A stretch of DNA of 47,866 nt, taken from contig JAJXUO010000021.1 of assembly GCA_021782815.1 (NCBI GenBank), positions 1 through 47,866 on the forward strand, given 5' to 3'. The notes beneath the pieces are model-generated. The model ran no database searches and was not told the origin of the DNA. It saw only the letters and a list, made by a program, of their open reading frames with translations. This DNA is from Pseudomonadota bacterium (GTDB lineage Bacteria; Pseudomonadota; Alphaproteobacteria; Rhodospirillales; Magnetospirillaceae). A program made the position numbers and the translations under genes. Below are positions 9,369 through 16,900 of this stretch, one piece after another (positions within the stretch are counted from its first letter, which is position 1; each line of letters opens with the position of its first letter).

Positions 9369-10301
9369 TCACCCGTTGGTCTTGCTGCCGGCCCAACGGT
9401 CGGCGGTGGCCATGGCGGCCGAGGTCATGATGTCGAGATTGCCGGCATAGGCGGGCAGGTAGTGGGCGGCGCCCTCCACCTCAAGGAAGATCGACACCTT
9501 AAGGCCGGTGAAGGTGCCGTAGCCGGGGATCTTCAAGGGCGCGTTGCCGCCGATATGCTCGAACTGCACCTTCTGCTTCAGGCGGTAGCCGGGCACGTAG
9601 GACTGCACATCCTTGACCATGGCCTCCACCGATTTTTCCACCTCGGCCTGATCGGCCCCTTGCGCCAGCACATAGACGGTGTCGCGCATGATCATCGGTG
9701 GTTCGGCCGGATTGAGGATGATGATGGCCTTGCCCTTGGCGGCGCCGCCCACGGTTTCGATGGCCCGCGCCGTGGTTTCGGTGAACTCGTCGATATTGGC
9801 GCGGGTGCCGGGCCCCGCCGACTTGCTGGACACCGAGGCGACGATTTCGGCATAGGGCACCGCCTGCGAGACGCGGCGCACGGCGTAGACCATGGGAATG
9901 GTGGCCTGGCCGCCGCAGGTGACCATGTTGACGTTGGCCTCGTCGAGATTGCGGTCGAGATTGACCACCGGCACGGTGTGGGGGCCGATGGCCGCCGGGG
10001 TGAGGTCGATCACCTTCTTGCCCGCCGCCACGCAGATCTCGTGATGGCGCTTGTGGGCATAGGCCGAGGTGGCGTCGAACACCACCTGGATATCGGCCCA
10101 TTCCGGCATCTTCACCAGGCCGTCGATGCCCTCGTGGGTGGTGGCCACCTTGAGGCGGGCGGCGCGGGCCAGACCGTCGGAGTTGGGGTCAACGCCCACC
10201 ATCACGCCCATTTCCAGATGCTGGGAGTGGCGCATGATCTTGATCATCAGGTCGGTGCCGATATTGCCCGAGCCCAGAATGGCGACTTTCGCCTTGCTCA
10301 T
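9369..10301 (-). CDS. dmpF: Acetaldehyde dehydrogenase (acylating)
   Basis: The 310-residue enzyme converts acetaldehyde, NAD+ and CoA to acetyl-CoA. It has a Rossmann motif [12 protein letters not shown] (residues 7-17), the catalytic Cys129 in [13 protein letters not shown], and the family segment [20 protein letters not shown]. Length matches the family. It sits directly before the aldolase, its obligate channelling partner. The ATG at 10301 has AAGGAGTGAACGAAG upstream, a strong ribosome site. Confidence 0.97.
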   Translation of the reverse strand: MSKAKVAILGSGNIGTDLMIKIMRHSQHLEMGVMVGVDPNSDGLARAARLKVATTHEGIDGLVKMPEWADIQVVFDATSAYAHKRHHEICVAAGKKVIDLTPAAIGPHTVPVVNLDRNLDEANVNMVTCGGQATIPMVYAVRRVSQAVPYAEIVASVSSKSAGPGTRANIDEFTETTARAIETVGGAAKGKAIIILNPAEPPMIMRDTVYVLAQGADQAEVEKSVEAMVKDVQSYVPGYRLKQKVQFEHIGGNAPLKIPGYGTFTGLKVSIFLEVEGAAHYLPAYAGNLDIMTSAAMATADRWAGSKTNG

Positions 10302-10307
10302 CTTCGT

Positions 10308-11096
10308 TCACTCCTTGGAATAGTCGCCGCGGACGGAGCCCAGGCCTTCGATGCGGGCCTCCATCACCTCGCCCCACTGCACGGTGACCATGGGCCCCAG
10401 GGCGCCCGACAGCACGGTGTCGCCCGCCTTCAGGGGACGGCCGGCGCGGGCCATGGTGCGGGCCAGCCACCACATGGCGTTCAAGGGATTGCCCAGGCAG
10501 GCGGCGCCCACCCCGGTGGACAACGGTTCGCCCCGGCAGTCCAGGCTCATGCCGCACAGCCGGAGATCGATGTCGGTCAGGCGCTTCGGGCTGCCGCCCA
10601 GCACGTAAAGGCCCGAGGAGGCATTGTCGGCGATGGTGTCGACGATGCCGATCTTCCAGTCGGCGATGCGGCTGTCCACCACCTCGATGGCGGGCAGGGC
10701 GTACTCCACGGCGCGGATCACCTCGGCGATGGAGAGGTTCTCCTCGTCGAGATCGCGGCCCACCACGAAGGCGATTTCCGCCTCCACCTTGGGCTGGATC
10801 AGATCTTTGCGCGAAATCTCCCAGCCGTCGGGCACTTCCATGTCGTGGAACAGCATGCCGTAGTCGGGCTGATCCACCCCCAGCTGCTTTTGCACCGCCT
10901 TCGAGGTCAGGCCGATCTTGCGGCCCACCAGACGGCGGCCCTCGGCCTCCCAGCGGGTGGTGTTGATGTTCTGCACCGCATAGGCGGCGTCGGTGTCGGC
11001 GGCGGCGAAGTGATCGCGGATCGGAGCGATGGGGTTGCGGGTGCTCCAGGCTTCGTGGATCTTGCCGGCCAGGTCGGTGATGAGATGGGACGTCAT
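10308..11096 (-). CDS. dmpE: 2-Oxopent-4-enoate hydratase
   Basis: The 262-residue product hydrates 2-hydroxypenta-2,4-dienoate to 4-hydroxy-2-oxovalerate. Visible family segments are GRKIGLTSKAVQKQLGVDQPDYGMLF, the metal-binding PKVEAEIAFVVGRDL, and EVVDSRIADWKIGIVDTIADNASSGLYVLG. The open frame continues upstream to 11471, but the ATG at 11096 preceded by GAAGAGGACCGC starts where the family does (SHLITDLAGKIHEAW). It lies between the semialdehyde dehydrogenase and acetaldehyde dehydrogenase, 6 nt from the latter. Confidence 0.95.
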   Translation of the reverse strand: MTSHLITDLAGKIHEAWSTRNPIAPIRDHFAAADTDAAYAVQNINTTRWEAEGRRLVGRKIGLTSKAVQKQLGVDQPDYGMLFHDMEVPDGWEISRKDLIQPKVEAEIAFVVGRDLDEENLSIAEVIRAVEYALPAIEVVDSRIADWKIGIVDTIADNASSGLYVLGGSPKRLTDIDLRLCGMSLDCRGEPLSTGVGAACLGNPLNAMWWLARTMARAGRPLKAGDTVLSGALGPMVTVQWGEVMEARIEGLGSVRGDYSKE

Positions 11097-11106
11097 GCGG
11101 TCCTCT

Positions 11107-12570
11107 TCAGAGCTTGATGCAGACGTTACGGAGCTCGGTATAGAACTCCAGGGAGTGAACACCGCCCTCGCGGCCGATGCCCGATTGCTTGGCGCCGCCG
11201 AAGGGCGTGCGCAAATCGCGCAGGAACCAGGAATTGACCCAGGTGAGGCCGACATTGACGGCGGCGGCCACGCGATGGGCGCGGGCCAGGTCGCGGGTCC
11301 AGATGGCGCAGCCCAGGCCGTAGGGGGTGTCGTTGGCGCGGGCGACCACCTCGTCCTCGGTGTCGAAGGGGGCGATATGGCAGCAGGGGCCGAACACCTC
11401 CTCGCGCACCACGGCGGCCTCGTCGGAGAGGCCGGTCCAGATGGTGGGCTGCACCCAGGCGCCGTCGGCATAGGCGCCGGGCATGTCGGGCACGCCGCCG
11501 CCGGTGACCACCGTGGCGCCGTCCTCCACGGCTTTTTTGTAGTAGGACAGCACCTTGGCGCGGTGCTCCTGGCTGATGAGCGGCCCGAGATTGGTGGCGG
11601 GATCGGCGGAGGGGCCGATCTTCAGGGCTTCCGCCCCGGCCTTCAGGCGGGCGACGAAGGTCTCGAACAGCGGGCGTTCCACATAGACGCGCTCGGTGCC
11701 CAGGCAGACCTGGCCGCAATTGGCGAAGGCCGAGCGCAGGGTGCCCTCGATGGCGGCGTCGAGATCGGCGTCGGCGAAGACGATGGCGGGGTTCTTGCCG
11801 CCCAGCTCCAGCGAGATGTTGCGGATGCCGTGGGCGGCGGCCTTCATGATGGCCTCGCCGGTGCGGGTTTCGCCGGTGAAGGTGATGGCGTTGACGCCGG
11901 GATGGCTGGTGAGGAATTCCCCGGCGGAGTCGGGGCCGAAGCCGTGCACCACGTTATAGACGCCGGCGGGAATGCCCACCTTGTTCATCACCTCGCCCAG
12001 AAGGGTGGCGGTGGAGGGGGTTTCCTCCGAGGGCTTGACGATGACGGCGTTGCCGCAGGCCAGGGCCGGGCCCACCTTCCAGGTCATCAGCAGCAGCGGC
12101 AGGTTCCAGGGGCAGACCACGGCCACCACGCCCTTGGGCACGCGCAGCGCGTAATTGAGGGCGCCGGCGCCGTCCGGGGTGTCGAACTGGAAGAACTCCG
12201 AGGGCACGTTCTTCACCACATCGGCGAAGATCTTGAAATTGGCGGCGCCGCGCGGAATGTCGAGATGCGCGGCCAGCGAGCGCGGCTTGCCGGTATCGGC
12301 GATCTCGGCTTCGAGGAAATCGTCGAAGCGGGCGTTGATCTCGTCGGCCACGGCATGCAGAAGTTCGCAGCGCCTGGCCAGGGGCATCTTGCCCCAGGGG
12401 CCGTCGACGGCGGCGCGGGCGGCCTTGACCGCCGCGTCCACATCCTGGCGCGAGGCCTCGTGCACGACGCTGATCCGCCGTCCGGTCTCGGGCGAGAGGT
12501 TGTCGAACGTCTTGCCCGACGTGCCCTTGACGAACTGCCCGTTGATGAACTGAACGGTTTCACCGCCCAT
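11107..12570 (-). CDS. dmpC: 2-Hydroxymuconic semialdehyde dehydrogenase
   Basis: The 487-residue aldehyde dehydrogenase oxidises 2-hydroxymuconic semialdehyde to 2-hydroxymuconate with NAD+. It has PWNLPLLLMTWKVGPALACGN and VKPSEETP, the general base Glu255 in LELGGK and the nucleophile Cys289 in CGQVCLGTERVY. This enzyme commits the pathway to the oxalocrotonate branch. AGGAGAGTGCATC precedes the ATG, 12 nt after the upstream gene. The substrate is assigned from context and family resemblance. Confidence 0.95.
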   Translation of the reverse strand: MGGETVQFINGQFVKGTSGKTFDNLSPETGRRISVVHEASRQDVDAAVKAARAAVDGPWGKMPLARRCELLHAVADEINARFDDFLEAEIADTGKPRSLAAHLDIPRGAANFKIFADVVKNVPSEFFQFDTPDGAGALNYALRVPKGVVAVVCPWNLPLLLMTWKVGPALACGNAVIVKPSEETPSTATLLGEVMNKVGIPAGVYNVVHGFGPDSAGEFLTSHPGVNAITFTGETRTGEAIMKAAAHGIRNISLELGGKNPAIVFADADLDAAIEGTLRSAFANCGQVCLGTERVYVERPLFETFVARLKAGAEALKIGPSADPATNLGPLISQEHRAKVLSYYKKAVEDGATVVTGGGVPDMPGAYADGAWVQPTIWTGLSDEAAVVREEVFGPCCHIAPFDTEDEVVARANDTPYGLGCAIWTRDLARAHRVAAAVNVGLTWVNSWFLRDLRTPFGGAKQSGIGREGGVHSLEFYTELRNVCIKL

Positions 12571-12582
12571 GATGCACTCTCC

Positions 12583-13014
12583 TTATTTTGCCAATGCCTG
12601 GATCGCCGCCAGCCCGGCCTGGGCGCAGAGGCAATCCTGTTCTTCCGAGGCGCCGGACACGCCGATGGCGCCGATCACCGCGCCGTCCTTCACGATGGGG
12701 AACCCGCCGGCGAAGGCCACCATGCGCTCGCGCTGGGCCATGCCGTCGCGTAAGGCCGGGTTGTCCTTGACGAGCGTGTAAAAGGCGGCGGTGGGCATGC
12801 CGAAGCTCACGGCGGTATAGGCCTTGTCCTGGGCGATGCCGATGGAGTGAAGAAAGGCGCCGTTGGCGCGCAGGAAGGCGATGAGGTTGCCGCCGGGATC
12901 GACCACGGCGGCGTTCACCTTGCAGCCCAGCCCGCTGCCGGTCCCGACCGCCGCCTGAACGGCGGCCAGGGCGGCCTCGGTGGAGATGCAGTCTTGCCGG
13001 ACGCTTTCGCTCAT
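12583..13014 (-). CDS. GlcG/HbpS-family protein
   Basis: The 143-residue product belongs to the GlcG/HbpS (DUF336) family: VNAAVVDPGGNLIAFLRANGAFLHSIGIAQDKAYTAVSFGMPT and the C-terminal GAVIGAIGVSGASEEQDCLCAQAGLAAI are characteristic. Relatives occur in several aromatic and diol catabolic operons; some bind haem or cobalamin, but the role here is unknown. Only one base separates its start from the dioxygenase stop, so it is embedded in the operon. A part in reactivating the dioxygenase or binding an intermediate would be guesswork. Confidence 0.9.
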   Translation of the reverse strand: MSESVRQDCISTEAALAAVQAAVGTGSGLGCKVNAAVVDPGGNLIAFLRANGAFLHSIGIAQDKAYTAVSFGMPTAAFYTLVKDNPALRDGMAQRERMVAFAGGFPIVKDGAVIGAIGVSGASEEQDCLCAQAGLAAIQALAK

Positions 13015-13015
13015 G

Positions 13016-13939
13016 TCAGGTCAACACCGTGAGGAAGCGGTCGTTGAGGACACGCTCGTAATAGAAAATGCCCTTGCCCAGCTCCTTATCGTTCCACACC
13101 CGCACCGGGTGATCGGGATAGAAGCTGTAGCCGCCGCAGAAGGTTTCGCAGCGGTTGCCGGAGGGGTCGAAGAAGTAGATGGTCTGGCCGCGGGTGATGC
13201 CGTGGCGGGTCGGGCCGATATCGATGGAGATGTTGTAACGGGTGATGATGTCGGCGGCGCGGCCGATATCGTTCCAGTTCTCCAGCTCGAAGGCCACATG
13301 GTGGAATTTGCCGGGCTCCTCATGACGCACGAAGGCGATGTCGTGCGCCTTCATGCCGCAGCTCATCCAGATGGCCAGGGCGCCGGTTTCCGGCAGATCG
13401 ACCCGTTCGGCCATGCTGAAGTCCAGAGCCTCGGTGAAGAATTTTTCCACCTGATCGATGTTGGGGCCGTAAAGCAGGCAGTGATCGAAGCGGCGGGCCT
13501 CCATGCCGTGCGGTTCGGCGTCCCACACGTCGGGGTTCAGGGTGCCGGGGCGCATTTCGGCCAGATCGGCGTGGGCGTAAAGCTCGATGCGATGGCCGGA
13601 GGGAATGGTGCAGCCGATGCGGCGGCCGATGCCGGGCTGCTCGCCGGCGGGCACGTGATCCACGGCCAGGCCCCAGGCGGCGATGCGCTTTTCGAAGGAG
13701 GACAGCGCCGCGTCGCCATCCACCTTGAAGGCGACGTAGTCCAGACCGGCGCGGTCGGAGGGGTTCAGGATCACCGAATGGTGATCGAACTCGTCGCGGG
13801 CCTTCAGGTAAACGCGGCCGTCATCGCCGGTGGCCACCTTGTAAAGGCCGATGCGATCGACGTAATGGGTGATGGCGGCGGCCATATCCAAAACGCGGAT
13901 CTGAATCAATCCGGGGCGAAGAACACCGGTAATTGCCAT
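13016..13939 (-). CDS. dmpB: Catechol 2,3-dioxygenase (extradiol, type I)
   Basis: The 307-residue enzyme cleaves catechol next to its hydroxyls to 2-hydroxymuconic semialdehyde. The Fe(II) ligands are His153 (RRFDHCLLYG), His214 (KFHHVAFEL) and Glu265 (GNRCETFCGG), the same numbering as in XylE of the TOL plasmid. Length matches XylE/DmpB (307). Two vicinal-oxygen-chelate domains are visible. GGGAGG lies 6 nt before the ATG. A plant-type ferredoxin gene lies just upstream, as in xyl and dmp operons. Confidence 0.98.
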   Translation of the reverse strand: MAITGVLRPGLIQIRVLDMAAAITHYVDRIGLYKVATGDDGRVYLKARDEFDHHSVILNPSDRAGLDYVAFKVDGDAALSSFEKRIAAWGLAVDHVPAGEQPGIGRRIGCTIPSGHRIELYAHADLAEMRPGTLNPDVWDAEPHGMEARRFDHCLLYGPNIDQVEKFFTEALDFSMAERVDLPETGALAIWMSCGMKAHDIAFVRHEEPGKFHHVAFELENWNDIGRAADIITRYNISIDIGPTRHGITRGQTIYFFDPSGNRCETFCGGYSFYPDHPVRVWNDKELGKGIFYYERVLNDRFLTVLT

Positions 13940-13969
13940 TGGAAACCTCCCAGCTTTTTATTGTGATGT

Positions 13970-14374
13970 TTATTTCAATTTGCGCGGCGCCACCGGCACC
14001 GAAGCCACCGTGAGGTCGCTTTCGGGGTAGGCGCAGCAGGCCAGGACATAGCCCTCGGCCTCTTCCTGTTCCGTCACATGGGCGCGGCTCATGGGGCCGG
14101 TGCGCACCGTTCCTTCGGTAATTTTCACCTTGCACACGCCGCATCCACCCCGGCGGCAGCCCACCCGCACCACGGCCTCGCCGTTGGCGGCCAGGGGATT
14201 GCGGGCCTGTTCGAAGGCGTCCAGCACGCTCAGGCCGTCACGGCAGGCGACGGTGCGGGCCGTGCCGTCCACGGCGATCTGGTGGGGGGGCGCCGCCGCG
14301 TCGGACGCCAGCAGGGCGGACGGGGGCGGGGCGGGCTTGCGGGCGGCGAGGCCGCCGCTTTCGGTCATCTCCAT
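13970..14374 (-). CDS. dmpQ: [2Fe-2S] plant-type ferredoxin, dioxygenase reactivation
   Basis: The 134-residue product carries the chloroplast-type cluster motif C-x4-C-x2-C (Cys73, Cys78, Cys81 in VGCRRGGCGVCKV) and the fourth ligand in VLACCAYP (Cys113 or 114). Homologues XylT/DmpQ reduce the inactivated Fe(III) of catechol 2,3-dioxygenase. It is the promoter-proximal gene of the operon, 30 bp before the dioxygenase. An Ala/Pro-rich extension of about 30 residues precedes the ferredoxin fold, making it longer than the roughly 100-residue relatives; AGGGAGAAC before the ATG supports this start. Confidence 0.92.
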   Translation of the reverse strand: MEMTESGGLAARKPAPPPSALLASDAAAPPHQIAVDGTARTVACRDGLSVLDAFEQARNPLAANGEAVVRVGCRRGGCGVCKVKITEGTVRTGPMSRAHVTEQEEAEGYVLACCAYPESDLTVASVPVAPRKLK

Positions 14375-14483
14375 GGCGTTCTCCCTGCCAGCGTTATGGC
14401 TTTAGCCTTTGATTTCCGCGCATTTTCGCGTCGGATTCGATCTGCATGGCTGGCATGCATATGTGACGATGAATGAGGTTTCG

Positions 14484-14511
14484 GGTCAAGGAAAAAATAT
14501 CGATATTTTTT
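14484..14511 (-). promoter_or_regulatory. AT-rich 20-bp palindrome and -35-like box in the catabolic operon/gntR intergenic region
   Basis: Bases 14492-14511 form a perfect palindrome, AAAAAATATCGATATTTTTT, in otherwise GC-rich DNA. Directly next to it on the minus strand is TTGACC (14489-14484), a possible -35 for the catabolic operon, though no good -10 stands at 17 nt. A second inverted repeat, TGCAT-N7-ATGCA, lies at about 14442-14458. The palindrome is about 100 bp from either start codon and is a candidate operator or bent-DNA element; the binding protein is not known. Confidence 0.5.
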
Positions 14512-14610
14512 AAAACATCAGATATTGCACCGCGATAGCGAATGTGGTGGAAACTGCCGTGCAATTCGGTAAAATCCAGGAAAACAAGGGGATATAAAGG
14601 GTTCAGCAGC

Positions 14611-15318
14611 ATGAGCGACAGTGCCGCGGCCGTGGCCGCATCGAAGCCGGACCGTGGCGGGCGGGGCGCTAAAACCCTGATCGAGTACGCCTATCAACGT
14701 CTGCGCAAGGACATCATCAGCGGGGCCCTGGCGCCCGACAGCAAGCTTCGGATCGAGCATCTGCGCGCCCAGTACGAGATCGGCTCCAGTACCCTGCGCG
14801 AGGCCCTGACCCTGCTGGTGGCCGATGCCCTGGTGGTGTCGGAAGGCCAGCGCGGCTTCCGTGTCGCCCCCATTTCGCTGGAGGATCTCCAGGACGTCAC
14901 CCGCATGCGCAAGATGATGGAAACCCTGGCCTTGCGGGAATCCATCGCGCGCGGCGACGATCAGTGGGAGGCGGGCATCGTGGCGGCTTTTCACCGTTTG
15001 AGCCGGGTGGAGGAACGCCTGGGGGCCGAGGCCGAGCAGGTGGCGGAAAGCTGGGAGGATCGTAACAGCGATTTCCACAAGGCGCTGATTTCCGCCTGTT
15101 CCTCGCGCTGGATCCTGCATTTCCGCGAAATTCTCTATCACCAGTCGGAACGCTACCGCCGCTTCTCGCTGGTGTCGCAGCGCGGCGCCCGCGACGTGCA
15201 TGCCGAACACAAGGCCATCATGGACGCCACCCTGGCCCGCGACGGCGATCTGGCTTGCCGCCTGATCGAGGAGCATATGGACAAAACGTTGTCCAACATG
15301 ACCGTCATGGTGTCGTGA
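14611..15318 (+). CDS. GntR-family regulator with FCD domain
   Basis: The 235-residue product has an N-terminal winged helix (LIEYAYQRLRKDIISGALAPDSKLRIEHLRAQYEIGSSTLREALTLLVADALV) and a C-terminal all-helical FCD ligand domain with the acidic/His metal-site pattern (NSDFHKAL, HAEHKAIMDA, LIEEHMDKTL). Such FadR-type regulators often repress neighbouring catabolic genes and release DNA on binding an organic acid. It is divergent from the meta-cleavage operon, so it is the likely regulator of it. The ATG at 14611 is chosen over 14542, which would lie in the promoter region and adds a non-family tail. Confidence 0.93.
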   Translation: MSDSAAAVAASKPDRGGRGAKTLIEYAYQRLRKDIISGALAPDSKLRIEHLRAQYEIGSSTLREALTLLVADALVVSEGQRGFRVAPISLEDLQDVTRMRKMMETLALRESIARGDDQWEAGIVAAFHRLSRVEERLGAEAEQVAESWEDRNSDFHKALISACSSRWILHFREILYHQSERYRRFSLVSQRGARDVHAEHKAIMDATLARDGDLACRLIEEHMDKTLSNMTVMVS

Positions 15319-15322
15319 CCCT

Positions 15323-15364
15323 TTAATATACGCTTGTCCATATATTCGGATTGGCGTATATTAA
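15323..15364 (+). promoter_or_regulatory. arsR promoter inside an 11-bp inverted repeat
   Basis: Arms TTAATATACGC (15323-15333) and GCGTATATTAA (15354-15364) are perfectly complementary, separated by 20 bp. Between and within them are a -35 TTGTCC (15334-15339) and, after 17 bp, a -10 TATATT (15357-15362), which lies in the right arm. A repressor on the repeat would block RNA polymerase. The predicted transcription start falls at about 15369, the A of the arsR ATG. Confidence 0.75.
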
Positions 15365-15368
15365 GGAC

Positions 15369-15716
15369 ATGGCATACGACCCGTCCGCCTTTTTTTCCGC
15401 CCTGTCCGATCCCACCCGTCTGCGCGCCCTGGTGCTGCTGCTGACGGAAGGGGAGCTGTGCGTCTGCCGATTGGTGGGCGCCTTGGCCGTCTCGCAGCCC
15501 AAGATGTCGCGGCATCTGGCCGCCTTGCGCGAGGCCGGGCTTTTGCGCGACCGCCGCCAGGGGCAGTGGGTGCATTACCGCGTGGCCGAGGATCTGCCCG
15601 CCTGGGCGGCGCGGACCCTGGCGGCGCTGGCGGCGGATCTGCCGGACCAGGCCCCCTACCGCGACGATCTGCTGCGGCTTCGGGATGTGCCGGAGAAAAA
15701 CGGCGCGGCGGCCTGA
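15369..15716 (+). CDS. arsR: ArsR-family arsenic-responsive repressor
   Basis: The 115-residue winged-helix protein begins FFSALSDPTRLRALVLLL and carries ELCVCRLVGALAVSQPKMSRHLAALREAGLLRDRRQGQWVHYRV. The ELCVC motif on the DNA-recognition region matches the As(III)-sensing Cys pair of E. coli ArsR; its third Cys (CVCxxC) is absent, which is not essential in E. coli. It should repress itself and the downstream permease. ATG 15369 is preferred over 15351, which lies inside the promoter. There is no properly spaced ribosome site; the message may be leaderless. Confidence 0.93.
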   Translation: MAYDPSAFFSALSDPTRLRALVLLLTEGELCVCRLVGALAVSQPKMSRHLAALREAGLLRDRRQGQWVHYRVAEDLPAWAARTLAALAADLPDQAPYRDDLLRLRDVPEKNGAAA

Positions 15717-15726
15717 GGAGGCGATC

Positions 15727-16692
15727 ATGTTTGTGATTTTCACGCGCTTGGCCGATTGGCTGGTCTTTACCCAACTGGGGCTGGCGCACGGCACGAAACT
15801 CAGCGACGCCCTGCATTTCTTCGTCGAGGATGTCAGCAAGATCTTCGTGCTGCTGACGCTGATCGTCTTCGTGGTGGGCATGCTGCGCACCATGATGACG
15901 CCCGAGCGCCTGCGCCATACCCTGGCCGGGCGTCGGCGCGGTCCGGCCTATGTGCTGGCCGGGCTGCTGGGGGCGGTCACGCCCTTCTGTTCCTGCTCGG
16001 CGGTGCCGCTGTTCATCGGTCTTCTGGAGGCGGCGGTGCCCATGGGGGTGACCATGACCTTCCTCATCACCTCGCCCATGGTCAACGAGGTGGCGGTGGT
16101 GATGCTGGGCGCCCTTCTGGGCTGGAAGCTGACGGCGCTTTATTTCGCCACCGGCATGGTGGTGGGCATCGTCGGCGGCGTGATCATCGACGCCCTGGGG
16201 CTGGAACGCTATGTGGAGGACTATGTCTGGAAGATCCGCATGGGTCAGGCCGCCGTTCCCGCCGCCGATCTCACCTTGAAGGGGCGGATGGCCTACGGCT
16301 GGTCGCAGGTGCGCGAGATTTTGGGGCGGGTGTGGCTTTACGTGCTGCTGGGTATCGGCGTGGGCGCGGGGTTGCACGGCTATGTTCCGGCCGATTTCTT
16401 CCTGCGCCATGCCGGCCCGGACAATCCCTTCGCCGTGCCGCTGGCGGTGCTGGCCGGCATTCCGCTTTATTCCAACGCCGCCGGGATGATTCCCATCGTC
16501 GAGGCGTTGCTGGGCAAGGGCTTGCCGGTGGGAACCGTTCTGGCATTGATGATGAGCATCACCGCCCTGTCGGCGCCGGAAATGATGATTTTACGCAAGG
16601 TGTTGAAGCTGCCCATGCTGGTTTTTTTCGCCGCCTATCTGGCGGTGGCCTTCATGGTGGTGGGCTATCTGTTCAACGCCATTCTGGCCTAG
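15727..16692 (+). CDS. arsP: ArsP-type permease (organoarsenical efflux family)
   Basis: The 321-residue polytopic inner-membrane protein has about eight hydrophobic segments and the family signature AGLLGAVTPFCSCSAVPLFIGLLEA, with a conserved Cys pair, and a second half-site LAGIPLYSNAAGMIPIVEALL. ArsP (PF03773) exports trivalent organoarsenicals such as methylarsenite in Campylobacter. The start is 10 bp after arsR, with CTGAGGAGGCGATC giving a strong ribosome site. Substrate is inferred from arsR linkage; related permeases of this family are uncharacterised. Confidence 0.88.
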   Translation: MFVIFTRLADWLVFTQLGLAHGTKLSDALHFFVEDVSKIFVLLTLIVFVVGMLRTMMTPERLRHTLAGRRRGPAYVLAGLLGAVTPFCSCSAVPLFIGLLEAAVPMGVTMTFLITSPMVNEVAVVMLGALLGWKLTALYFATGMVVGIVGGVIIDALGLERYVEDYVWKIRMGQAAVPAADLTLKGRMAYGWSQVREILGRVWLYVLLGIGVGAGLHGYVPADFFLRHAGPDNPFAVPLAVLAGIPLYSNAAGMIPIVEALLGKGLPVGTVLALMMSITALSAPEMMILRKVLKLPMLVFFAAYLAVAFMVVGYLFNAILA

Positions 16693-16729
16693 AGTGCCGG
16701 GCGTTACATGTGACGCACGGCGCGACCCG

Positions 16730-16851
16730 CGGCCATTGAGGTCGCGGCCAAGCAACCCGGAGGGTTGCGCCCGGCGAGGGACATATCAAACGGCCATTGA
16801 GGCCGCGGCCAAGCAACCCGGAGGGTTGCGCCCGGCGAGGGACATATCAAA
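16730..16851. repeat. Two tandem 61-bp repeats
   Basis: Units at 16730-16790 and 16791-16851 differ at one base (GGTCGCGG versus GGCCGCGG). Each contains a 7-bp hairpin GCAACCC-GGA-GGGTTGC and ends GCCCGGCGAGGGACATATCAAA. The flank before them (16695-16720) and the unit ends resemble the sequence after gph (37056-37098), so this is a dispersed repeat placed downstream of genes. It separates arsP from the thioredoxin-like gene. Confidence 0.9.
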
Positions 16852-16855
16852 GTTG

Positions 16856-16888
16856 AGAGCGTGATGCAGATTGAATGCATCACGCTCT
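16856..16888 (+). promoter_or_regulatory. 13-bp hairpin abutting the ribosome site of the thioredoxin-like gene
   Basis: Arms 16856-16868 (AGAGCGTGATGCA) and 16876-16888 (TGCATCACGCTCT) pair perfectly around a 7-nt loop. The Shine-Dalgarno AGGAG starts at 16889, the next base, and the ATG is at 16901. No T-tract follows, so it is not a typical terminator. It could protect the mRNA end, modulate initiation, or be a mobile repeat. Confidence 0.7.
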
Positions 16889-16900
16889 AGGAGACGCGTG

